Assembly (NCBI RefSeq): GCF_016906535.1
Contig: NC_057379.1
Location: 1,364,001-1,428,000 of the forward strand
Source: Rhizoctonia solani
Lineage: Eukaryota > Basidiomycota > Agaricomycetes > Cantharellales > Ceratobasidiaceae
Length of the DNA: 64,000 bases
Reading direction: 5' to 3'
The translations under genes and the position numbers were made by a program. The stretch's first letter is position 1. Each line of letters opens with the position of its first letter. Of the stretch, positions 48,211-58,800 are shown piece by piece. Under the pieces are notes generated by a model, which saw only the letters and a program-made list of their open reading frames with translations, searched no databases and was not told where the DNA came from.

Positions 48211-48515
48211 GGGTACCTGCTGCTGCGCGCAAGGACCCCAAGGACTCTGGCTTGTGTTTGGAATATTGTAATATATCTGCGTCCCATAGAAATCAACCAC
48301 TGTTCACAATTCCAATACAGCCAGAGAAACAAGCAGAAACATTAGAAGTCCTGATTGATTCAGGTGCAACATTGTCATTCCTACATCCCTGTACTGTGGA
48401 ACTACTCTGCCTCCCACTCATTGACCTCCCCTCACCTTGCACCGTTACTATGCTTGATGGGTTGAGCCCCCAGGCTGGCAAAATCTGGAAGAAGGCAGTT
48501 CTAACCTTCTCTCTT

Positions 48516-49742
48516 TGTTATGTATCACACAATTTTGCATTCACAGCTCACCATCCACAATAATCTGTATATATCTGACTTTCTGATTTAATGGCCATTT
48601 GACTCCTATTTTCCATTATTCCTGTCATTACTCTATGTAACGCTCATATCGACTGTATGTGTTACATATCGTTCAATAGAGCTCCTTCCGCTCGTTCTAA
48701 CGCTGCCTGTCACGTGCTCATACGATAAGATCTCATGGAGATATTAGCTTCACAAGATTCTATCTATGTGGCTCAAGTACCTTACTAATCATTATTTGTA
48801 TCTTTACATCTAGCTCATCACATGACTAGCTCTAACTTGGGAAATGATCCTTATTCCTAGCTTAGTTGAGTCATACCTCTCATGAGATTACTAAGGTTCT
48901 CCTTATCTAGTAATTTCTAGTGGCACTGCAAATCCTGCTTATGAGTCATTCTGCTTGCCACCAGAATGACTCACACTAATGACTCACTCTAAGTGCTCAT
49001 TGGCTGCCAAGCATTTCTTGATAGACTGAGTCATGTATTTAGATGTTTCTATTTTTAACTAATTGCAGTTCAACCCAAGAGCAGCCACATTCCATCCTAG
49101 TCATATCTGTGCCTTCCCACCCACCAATCAAAGTCTTAGGAAGCACAGTCCTAAGCAAGTCATATTCATACTCTGACTAGGTGAATGACTCAGTAACCTT
49201 GCCACTCTAGGGTATAAAAGGGGACTCTTGCATACCCTTGGAGGGCACCCACCCTTCACTCTTACCACTCACTGTTACTGTTGACTGTCACTCTTGGGTT
49301 TGGGCTTGCCCCCCTCAACTGTGTGATATTTTGTGCCTCAAGATTTCAAATAACTTAAACTTGTATAAGTGGATCTCCCAAGTACCCATAGTGTGGAAAG
49401 GTTGTAGACCTGATACAGAGTTCTTAGGTTAAGTGAACAGAAGGCAATCATCCTTAAAGAAGGATATATACTAAGTAACCAGTTAGTTCCTGCAACTAGG
49501 AGTGAAACTTACATAATCTCTGCCAAAGGGAACCTGAGCCAGTACTCTTGCTCTTACAGAAATACTTACTAAGACACTTTACACTGAGAAAAGATATATC
49601 TGTAGTTGATTGTATTCAAGATAGCTAGACCCAGAGAACCCTAAAGAAGCTACTTCTTTACTTAGCTTGGAAATTGGGAAATCTTCCAACACAGACTCTG
49701 CTCAGCACCAGAGTCTCAACCTCTTTTCCCCAATTTACAACA
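48516..49742. mobile_element. Solo LTR, long family Y, inside the protease of D
   Basis: A 1227-bp insertion beginning TGTTATGTATCAC and ending TTTACAACA. It is flanked by CTCTT at 48511-48515 and 49743-49747, and excision restores the protease reading FSLDGKQMTKTF. It contains GGTATAAAAGGGG near 49212. No ORF of note. Confidence 0.85.
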
Positions 49743-50608
49743 CTCTTGATGGCAAACAAATGACCAAGACCTTCCTCATATGTAACACAGGGTTGCACGC
49801 TGCCATCTTGGGATTGAAATGGTTGGACGCCCATAACCCAGAGATTGATTGGAATTTGCGCACCCTCACTTTCCCTCATACGCCCCCAGAACACGTGGCC
49901 ATTGCCAAAGAAGAGGAAGCTGACAAAAATCCACTCAAAGGAGTACCCCTGAATACCATCAATACGCCAAGGTATTTGGGGAAGAAGAATTCAACAAGCT
50001 TCCCCCACACAGACATTACAACATTGGCATTGAACTGACAGAAGAAGGCCCTCTGAACTCCCCTCTGTATAGCATGACCAACGCTGAGTCAGCCACACTG
50101 AAGGATTGGCTCAGAGACAAACTCAAGGCCAGGAAAATCCATCCCAGCAAATCGTCCATCAGTTCCCCTGTCATGTTTGTACCCAAGAAGGATGGCTCCC
50201 GCCAATTAGTTGTTGACTACCATTGTCTTAACAACCGGACCAAGAAGAACATATACCCGCTGCCCCATCCAGATGACCTTATGGCCCAGCTCCGTGGCGC
50301 CAAAGTCTTCACTAAGTTAGATCTGAGATGGGGTTACAACAACGTCTGTGTCAAGGAAGGCAACAAATGGAAAACCGCTTTCCGCACCAAATACGGCCTA
50401 TACAAGTCCCTGGTCATGACATTTGGCCTGACAAACGCTCCTGCTTCCTTCCAACACTTCATGAACAAATTGTTCAAGGACCTGCTTGATGTATGCGTCA
50501 TCATTTACCTCAATGACATCCTGATTTACTCCAAGGATGACGCAACGCACGCGCAACACGTCCATGAAGTCCTACAGCGCCTGATGGAGAACCAACTATT
50601 TTGCAAGG

Positions 50609-51044
50609 TGTCATAACCCATATCTGGAGGGGTTATTACCATATATATCCACTGTCAAAGATATATATAGTATATGTGATGCACAGTGATATAATAATAT
50701 AAGTTGCTGGGGGACATTGCACTCCCCCTGCCCCCCTAGCCGCAGGCCAATGTTAAGGGAGCCCGCGGGCAAGGTCTGAATAATATATTATTATAGAAGA
50801 GATTATGTCATCCCCCCCCCCACCTCAAATCCGTAGTAGTTTAGTATAGTATTTGATAAAGGACTGGAGGGGGGGAGGTCATGTGACCCTGGTGGACTGT
50901 CAGTCTCTAAGTCATGAGCCCTTAGAGTAATGACAGTTCTGACTGCATATATGTGAGTATATGCGGCCTTCTAAAGACTGTAGAATATCCTATTAGTAGG
51001 TGGCTTGGTCAGGAGACATGCCAGCAAAGGCATGGGTCATGACA
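50609..51044. mobile_element. Solo LTR, short family Z (copy 2), inside the RT of D
   Basis: A 436-bp insertion beginning TGTCATAACCC and ending GGTCATGACA. It is flanked by CAAGG at 50604-50608 and 51045-51049, and excision restores the RT reading LFCKASKCMFHVT apart from point changes. Copy 1 of the family is at 30440-30903. Confidence 0.9.
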
Positions 51045-53292
51045 CAAGGCGTCCAAATGCATGTTCCACGTTACTTCCATGGAATACCTAGGAATCATTG
51101 TGTTGGACAAAGGTTTTAGCCTGGATAAACTTAAGATCCAGGCAGTCCAGGAATGGCCAACGCCAACCAAGGTCAAAGAAGTCCAATCCTTCCTAGGGTT
51201 TGCCAATTTCCTACAACGGTTTGTAGCCAACTTTAGTCACATGGCACAACCCTTGCACAATTTGGTTAAAAAGGATACAGCTTGGAATTGGGGCACCAAG
51301 GAACAAGAAGCTCTCCAGGGTCTAAAGGATGCCATCACAAACGCGCCAGTTCTGTGTCACGCTGATCCAGCAAAACCCTATTTCCTAGAAACAGATGCAT
51401 CCGGCGCAGCCTTGGGTTCCATACTGAGTCAACAACAGGAGGACGGACAACTACATCCCCTGGGTTTCCTGTCAGAATTGTTCAAGGGTGCCAAACAAAA
51501 CTATGACACCCACAATAAGGAACTCCTGGCAATTATCTGGTCATTCAAATACTGGCGTATATTCTTGGAAGGAACAGAACATCCAATCACTGTCTTCACG
51601 GATCATTGTAACCTGGAGTATTGGAAGGAGTCTAGAACCTTCAACCAATGCCGTGCACAATGGCACCTTCTATGAGCCGGTTACAACTTCCATATTGTCT
51701 ATTGCCCCAGGAAACAATCAGGGAAGCCGGACGCACTTTCACGCCAATTGGATCATGCCAATATTCCACCCGCCAACCAGACCATGCTTCCAGACCCTGT
51801 GTTTGCCAATGTAGCCCTAGTTACTCCTGAAAAGGAACTCCAACAACAAATTGAGGCAGCACTGGATCAGGATGAGTCCCTGGAAGAAATCCTACAATTC
51901 CTGCAAAATGAGTCTAAGGCACCACCCTCTATCAAACGCGCGTTCAAGGACTACGAGATGGAAGCAGGCTTGCTATTCTACCAAGGACGCATTGTGGTAC
52001 CAGACATTGGAACATTAAGGACAGACCTGCTCTGCATATTCCACAACAGCCCTTTAGCCAGTCACCCAGGTAGACAGCAAACACTGGAACTTGTTTCAAG
52101 GAATTACTACTGGCCCGGAATATGCGCAGACACTTACTGGCACATAGACTCCTGTGAAACTTGCCAACGCATTTGCAAACCCAAGTATGCTTCCATCCCC
52201 CCCCAGCCACTGGAACTACCAACAAGACCCTGGCAACACATCTCCTACAACATGATTGTAGACTTGCCAAAGGATGGAGGGAACAACTCAATCTTGGTCA
52301 TTGTGGACAGTTTCAGCAAGTACATCATACTGGTGGAATGCTCCAAAAAGCTCAAGGCTCCTGAGCTAGCAGATTTGTTCTTACGTCACGTATGGAAACG
52401 CTACGGTATGCCTGAAAAAACAGTATCAGATTGTGGAAGGGTCTTCAACAACAAATTCCTCAAGGCGCTGTACCAGCAATTGGGAATAGACCCCCATTAC
52501 TCCTTGGCTTACCACCCCCAGAGCAATGGCCAAACGGAGCGGGTAAACCCCACAGTTGAGCACTTCCTAAGGGCTTACTCAGGAATCAATCAGAAAGACT
52601 GGGTCAAATGGTTACCTATGGCGGAATTTGCCTACAACAATGCAGTACACAGTAGCACCGGCAAATCCCTGTTTAAAGCACTATACAGGTGGGAACCATC
52701 ACTTACCCCAAGCAATGTTCCAACCAACGTCCCTGAGGCAGACAAAATGGCCACCCAAATGGAAGCTTGATGGCAGGAAATAGAGGCAGCACTCCGGCAA
52801 TCAAAGACACGCATGACAGCTGGAGAAACAGGAGAACCAATCAGCTTTGAAGTTGGAGAGGAGGCCTGGCTAGACGCCAAAAACGTGAAGCTAAAGACCC
52901 TGAGTCCTAAGCTGACCAAACAACGCCTAGGCCCCTTCAAGATAACCAAGAAAATCTCCAACCGCGCTTATTGCCTGAAACTCCCACCATCTATGAGAAT
53001 CCACAACGTCTTCTACGTTGGACTATTGTCCAAAGTAAAAAGGGATGACAAGCGCGCCTTTGAAAACCAGCCCCCACCAGTTACCATAGATGGGGAAGAG
53101 GAATACAAGGTTGAAGGAATCACGGACATGGAAGAAAGGGACGGGAAATGGTTCTTCAGAGTAAAATGGAAGGGTTATGGATCAGAGGAGAATACCTGGG
53201 AACCAAGGGAAAACCTCAAGAACGCCAAAAAAATCCTAAAAATTTTTGAAAAAGAAATGAAGAAAAAGGCCCTTGGCGCTGCCAAGGCCCTT

Positions 53293-53305
53293 AAAGGGGG
53301 GGCAG
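53293..53305 (+). other. Polypurine tract of element D
   Basis: AAAGGGGGGGCAG lies immediately before the 3' LTR start at 53306. Confidence 0.75.
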
Positions 53306-53888
53306 TGTTGTAGACACACTCAATACCAGGGAATTTATTCCCATTTTCTCAAATTTAAACAAAGGCAAACGGAGTACATTTTTGATCACGTGACTTTGGC
53401 GCTTATATCATACGCTAAGCGCCAAGCCATGTCCCCATCCGCGCTTAATCAGCATACGTAGCCACCTCCACCTATGACATCATCATGACACGTCAGTGAC
53501 ATGTATGCATGAGTAAGGCCAACTGCGGATTGGGGTTCTTATTGGATTAGATATTGCATATAATGTATTTGTAATTAGTTCATCTGTAGAATATATAAGG
53601 AGGCCAACCAACCATGGTAACACCCAGGTTGATTACCTCTTGTTGCACTCCACACTGTACAAGGCCTTAGGCCAGTAATTACTTAGCAGCACCCCACTTG
53701 TACTTGTTGCCTTAAGCAGCTCTCTCATTGTAGTTACATAGCTTGCCATTGCCCTTACGGCCTTGGTCACTGTACTTGGATAGTTAGTCATTGTAGGTAG
53801 CGCCTCCACCGCCTTAAGCGGTTTACACTTAGTTCCATACAGCCTCAAGCGCCCGCTACCTAGACAACCCTTAAGGATGTCTAGGACA
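53306..53888 (+). repeat. 3' LTR of element D
   Basis: 583 bp, TGTTGTAGACACACTC...GATGTCTAGGACA, followed by ACAGC. It has a single TATA region, unlike the 5' LTR. Confidence 0.92.
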
Positions 53889-53893
53889 ACAGC

Positions 53894-54180
53894 TGTGAGC
53901 AGGCGTGATGTGGAGCAGGTTTTCTGCAAGTGGGTGGATCAACTGTCTAAGGTTGCAGGTAGAGGGTGCAGTGACCAGGGGTACATGGGCAATAGGAGTA
54001 TTCTGCCTTATAGCAATTCCCTACTACATGGGGGTGGGGGAATTTTGATTATTCTTTCCTGCAAGGTAGCCCCAATCACGTGATTTTGGTTGTGCTAGTA
54101 CAGGTACTCTTCTTGGTGGTTGAGTCTTAGTAGTGGGTGGTACAGAACGGTTTGCAACCAACATAAGGTCAATTACCTAG
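53894..54180 (-). other. Leader of element B with primer binding site
   Basis: Untranslated leader between the B 5' LTR and the D insertion point. The minus-strand word AGGTAATTGACCT (54178 to 54166) begins two bases after the 5' LTR. It pairs with the LTR word AGGTTGATTACCT using two G-U pairs, and perfectly with the E-type LTR word AGGTCAATTACCT. Confidence 0.7.
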
Positions 54181-54752
54181 TGTCCTAGACATCTGTAAGG
54201 ACGTCAAGGCGGAGGGCGCTTGTGGCTGGGTATATCTAAGTAGAAACCGTGTAAGGTGGTGAGCAAGCTATCCTACAACAACAACCAGCTATACTACAAT
54301 GACCAGGGCTGTAAGGGCAATGGCAAGCTATGTAGGTACAACAAAGAGGCCGCTTAAGGCGGTGTAGACTAAGTAACTAAGTGGTTTACTGGGCGTATGG
54401 CCCTTGTACAATGTGAAGATGCAACAAGAGGTAATCAACCTGGGTGTTACCATGGTTGGTTGGCCTCCTTATATATTACAAGACTGAACTAATTACAAAT
54501 ACAGTATATGCAAAACCATAACCAATAAGAACCCTGCTCTGCAGTTGGCCTTACTCATGCATACGTGTCACTGATGATGTCATAGGTGGAGGTGGCTACA
54601 TATGATGAGTAAGCGTGGATGGGGACGTGGCTTGGCGCTTAGTGTATGATATAAGCGCCAAAGTCACATGATTAAAAATGTCCTCTGATTGCCTTTGTTT
54701 AAATTCGAGAAAATGGGAATAAATTCCCTGGTATTGATTGTGTCTACAACAG
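54181..54752 (-). repeat. 5' LTR of element B
   Basis: 572 bp. On the minus strand it has TATATAAGG followed by AGGTTGATTACCT (complement of 54429-54441). It is followed on the plus strand by the target duplication GTCAG at 54753-54757. Confidence 0.92.
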
Positions 54753-55104
54753 TCAGCAACCCCCTCCCCCTTTCTTGGAGCTGTGAACGTACCTGTCCCA
54801 GATATCCAATCCAAACCTTGGCGCTTTGTAGCGTGCAACCAGGTGTAAAGGCGGAGAGGGAGGGAAGTGAGATGACTGTTTATGACCAACGCAAGAGGCA
54901 GGTTGCTGGAAAGTCTGTTGGGATATGGTTCATACCTGTTGCACCTTGGCCCTGAATCTATGTAACTGTGTTTAAGGCACAATCACAACCGTTGTAAAAA
55001 GAAAGATAATGTCATACCAGTGGTTTGTTATCTTGTTCTAATCTACATTTGGGGGCATAAGCTAGGACTAGTTGTCAGACATAAGCAGCACACGTCCACG
55101 GTGG
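54753..55104. other. Short flank between the TE nest and the NLR duplication
   Basis: No gene is seen. With 30904-31554 it formed the original spacer between the two NLR genes. Confidence 0.5.
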
Positions 55105-55230
55105 TTGTCAATGCCCAAGCTGGCTGAGCGCTAATCGCCAAGAGGCACAGCCTGGCCAAGCAATGACAACATGACCACTCTTCCGGTTTGATTGACAACC
55201 CAAGTGAGAGTTGGATAGCACAACAATTCC

Positions 55231-55752
55231 TTAGCTGTCTAATGACCGGTAGAAGCTGGCATGTCTGACGGATTTATAGGCCGCACCTATGATCACTGAG
55301 GCGGAGAGCATCTGACGTCGCAAGCAGTCCACACTCTGCGCCATACAAACGCAAATCATCTCAACTTCCATTAGCTCAAGACCACCAACCAGGTTTACCA
55401 AGCTAGTACAAGAGCCAACATCACACAATACCAACGTCAGCATCCACTGCTTTACCTCTGTCAGCTTTATTGTACTTGCTCTTGGCAAGTTCTTTCCACT
55501 GTATGCCTGGCGTTTGGGTTTGGTCTGAATTGGATCGTACAATGAACATGTCAAATCTCCACCACCACATTTGGATACAGGGTATTTGCAGAGCATGGCA
55601 CTTTGTTCACCATTGTGTGTATCACTCAGGGCATCATCCGAGCTCAGTCTGATTCGACCAATCAAGTTATGGTATTTTGTACAACACACACAAGAATACA
55701 TGATTTGCCACTGCATAAACGTACATAAGTATATATAAATCATTCTGTACAC
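55231..55752 (-). CDS. Copy of the small ORF downstream of NLR gene 2
   Basis: 173-codon reading; the part matching the ORF at 24385-24816 is about 143 codons, from IGRIRLSS on. It stays open despite many CpG-type substitutions relative to the first copy. No domain is recognised. The persistence of the frame is suggestive but not proof of coding. Confidence 0.3.
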   Translation of the reverse strand: MYRMIYIYLCTFMQWQIMYSCVCCTKYHNLIGRIRLSSDDALSDTHNGEQSAMLCKYPVSKCGGGDLTCSLYDPIQTKPKRQAYSGKNLPRASTIKLTEVKQWMLTLVLCDVGSCTSLVNLVGGLELMEVEMICVCMAQSVDCLRRQMLSASVIIGAAYKSVRHASFYRSLDS

Positions 55753-55828
55753 CGCTTCCTATCTACTTCAGATATGCAAGTCAGCATATGGTCATTCATC
55801 AGCCACATCCTCAGCTCTCACCTTGCTC

Positions 55829-58800
55829 TCAGCCCACATAGCATCCATGCCACTCCTCACCGAGCAAAAGGGGCTGGCTATAGTCCGTGTGGAGTATGCC
55901 TTCAGGTCCAATGGTATACACATTCTCAAGAGCAGGGAAAAGCTTGAGCAGATTGGTTGGAACCCAGAACAGCAGCTGCAAGTTGCGGCCTTGCGCCCAC
56001 CCATCACCATCAATTGTCAGTCCATCAGCTATTGCACGGTGGCGTTCTCTCAGATCTGGCGTCAAAGGGTCAAGTTTTGACGGCCCGGGTGTACCGACTA
56101 TTCCTGGTGCCTTCCATACTCAAATCGTTGAGTCCCGTGAGCCCAATACAATGTATGCGCCGTTGGATGAATATGCCACCAAGTCAACCCAACCCTGGTG
56201 CCCTTTGAGCGGCTCACATGCAGGAGCTCCATCCAACACCCTCCACACTTGAACGCTTCCATCAGCCAAGCCAGATACAATGTGATGGCTGTTGGGTGAG
56301 AACACGATCGACTTAACCAAGTACTGATGTGCGTTTAGGGGACCTAGAACTAAGTCACCACCGTGCAAGTCAAAGATGCAGATATTGCCATCATTGGACG
56401 CGGAAGCAACGAGCCTACCATCTGGCAAGAATGTCACTGATGTAATAGGTTTTGTGTGCTTATGCAACCCAAACGGATCAAACACTAGCAACAGCGTCTT
56501 CAAGTCCCACATACAAATCTTCCCATCACCACAGCCCAAAACAAAGCGCTTGCCATTGGGAGAGAATGCCACAGAGTTGACCTTATCTTTGTGTCTTCCA
56601 ATCAAGTTGGTAGGCGTCAGAGTCCCATTGCCCACATCCCACATCTGTATTGTGTTATTGTCCAAGGCAGAAACAATGTGCCTGCTATTGGGCGAGAACA
56701 AAATCAACTCAACCCAGCTTCCATGCGCTCAAAGTGGGCCCGAGAGCAGCTTGCCACTGGTGGCATCCCACAAACATATATCGCCAACACCGCCTGAAGC
56801 AAGGTATCTGCTGTTGAGTGAGAACACCACCAAGTTGATCCAAAGGGCGTGTGCAAAAAGTGGCTCGAGAGCGGGAGTGCCGTCGTGTGCATTGAACATA
56901 TAGACCGCATTGTCAAGACCCGCTGCTGCAATGCGTGACCCATCAGGCAAGATTGCAACAGAATAGACTGTCATTGTTGGCGTCTTCCAGCTTGATGCGT
57001 GAGAAGATGTTGAGTAGAGTGCGTTCCACATCTTGACGCCATCCAATGAGCACAATGCAACTCGTGTGCCATTGGGTGAGAACGCAGCGGAGGAAAGCGA
57101 ATTGTTGTGTGTGCCAAGTAGGCAAGGGTTTGAGTAGCCGTTCTCTGCATCCCATATATATACGCACCTATCAGAGCCAGTGATGAGTTTGTCTCCGAGC
57201 GGCAAAAACCCAATGGATGTGATTCTGTTGTTGTGTACTTTGGGTGGGGAGTGTGTGGCGGTGCCGTCCTGTAGACTCCAGATGCGCAATTCACTGGATC
57301 TATGGCCAGTGAGAAGGTGCTTGCTGTTTGGTGAAAAGGCGATTGATTCCACTGGGGATTGATGAGCGTCAAATGGAAATGAGAGAGACTTGCCAGTGGA
57401 TGCGTTGTAAATAACAATAGGAGATCTACTTCTCACCAAGCCATGGGCAATATGCTTGCCATCGGGAGAGAATGCCGTGCAGGTGGTTCGGTAAATATAG
57501 CGTTTGATGGAGTTGGGTATGACACTGCCATTGCCACTGTCCCACATCCGCGTTGTCCCGTCATCGGACCCTGAGAGGAGATACTTGCCATTGGGCGAAA
57601 AACACACTGACGTCACCCTACTTTTATGCTCCCTGATGACGTCATATATGCAGTTGCCCGTTTGTGCATCCCGGACAATGACTGTGCCGTCGTTAGAAGC
57701 AGAGGCAAGCAGCGATCCGTCGGGAGAGAATGCCACACATCTGACCCATTCGGTGTGCCCCTGGAGGGGTCCTAGAGCAACTGCTCCGCTGTGGCCATGC
57801 AATACGCGAACTGTGCCATCAAGAAATCCAACTGCAAATCGAGACCCGTCAGGGGAGAATGCTAGCGAGTAGGGCGCCGAGTGCGCTGACCACGTTGCAA
57901 GTAGCGCTGTTTGACTTTGTTCTATTGCAGGCCCTTGCAGATGAAGGAGCCCCCGAGTGCGGCCCCAGTATTGTTTGTGTACCGAGCTTGAGTGATGGCA
58001 AAATGCCAATGCCGAGATGTATATATGCGGCGTCGACTCCGAACCCAATCCGGCCGCATACTTTGAGACAAAGATCCACGAGTCATTCAGTGACTGCATC
58101 AGATCTGATGATCCACTTTCGCCCTATCACACACCATCAGCCTGGTATAACTAACACTCTACGCAAATAGCTTGCCGTCAGCCATGGCTTAAGTGCGGAC
58201 AGCATGCTGATGCCCTTGTCGAGCGTGCGCTTCAGGCTCATCACCTCCATCCAGAACAGCAGTCGATACGATAGGAAGCCTTCTAGCCCTTTCCGAACTG
58301 CCTCACAAGGCGTGCTCTTGACCGCATGGTCTCCCCAATAATGCGCAGTATACGATAGCGCCGGCGAGATTGACCTTGTTATCCGGTCTTCTATGTTCTC
58401 TACTTTGCTATCAGTTACAAACGAGCTTTCCAGACCACATATGTTGAACCGCAGCTGGTCTTCCATCACCTTGAAGCACCGTTCGCCCAGCAGCTGACAG
58501 TGTTTCGCCTCGTCGCAGTAGAACCGTGTCGATCGTGTCTTGTCAAACATAAAGTCAGGGAACGATGCATGCAGCGTGGTGATTTTGCTCTTGCGTTCTG
58601 ACACGTGCAGCACCGAGTACAGAGACTGCAGCAGCATGTCGGCTCTTGTCGGCTTTATACCGGCGAGCGCTGCGAGTGTGTCGACGTCGACCGGCTCTCG
58701 AGCGCAAACTGCCGTCCATAGCATTCGGTACATTTCGTCTTGTTCCTCTGGTTCGTCCTCTAGTTCCCCAATTGCAGCTTCAAGGATTGTTGTATACAGC

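Larger units (their letters stand above)
48211..53313 (+). pseudogene. Element D/E pol, interrupted by two solo LTRs plus point changes
   Basis: The protease (LIDSGATLSF near 48355) is split at 48515. It resumes at 49748 (DGKQMTKTFLIC), shifts frame near 49950 and continues through RT to 50608. The RT motif reads YLNDILIY, a lost catalytic Asp. After the second solo LTR the reading resumes at 51050, with TGA codons near 51673 and at 52768-52770 in the same frame. It ends at 53313 after integrase (YHPQSNGQTERV) and chromodomain (VEGITDMEERDGKWFFRVKW). Inactive. Confidence 0.9.
45068..53888 (+). mobile_element. Ty3/Gypsy chromovirus element D, nested in the leader of B (composite)
   Basis: Outer LTRs 45068-45805 (altered) and 53306-53888 share the diagnostic CTCAAATTTAAACAAAGGC variant. 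They are bounded by ACAGC at 45063-45067 and 53889-53893. Removing the block restores the leader of B, by comparison with C. An additional LTR of another subtype lies inside at 45839-46403, so the internal region appears composite. Two solo LTRs interrupt it. Confidence 0.88.
31555..54752 (-). mobile_element. Ty3/Gypsy chromovirus element B, host of nested elements C and D
   Basis: LTRs lie at 31555-32125 (3' LTR) and 54181-54752 (5' LTR). The 5-bp target duplication GTCAG occurs at 31550-31554 and 54753-54757. Removing element C (with its GGAGA duplication) and element D (with ACAGC) leaves about 6.4 kb in the order LTR, leader, gag, -1 shift, pol, LTR on the minus strand. It is the oldest insertion of the nest and is now inactive. 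Confidence 0.92.

Noticed and set aside
50609..51044. Interpretation of the insertion as a DNA-transposon MITE because of its near-inverted ends
   Set aside because: TG...CA termini with a 5-bp duplication in both copies fit a solo LTR better; inverted similarity is short and imperfect.
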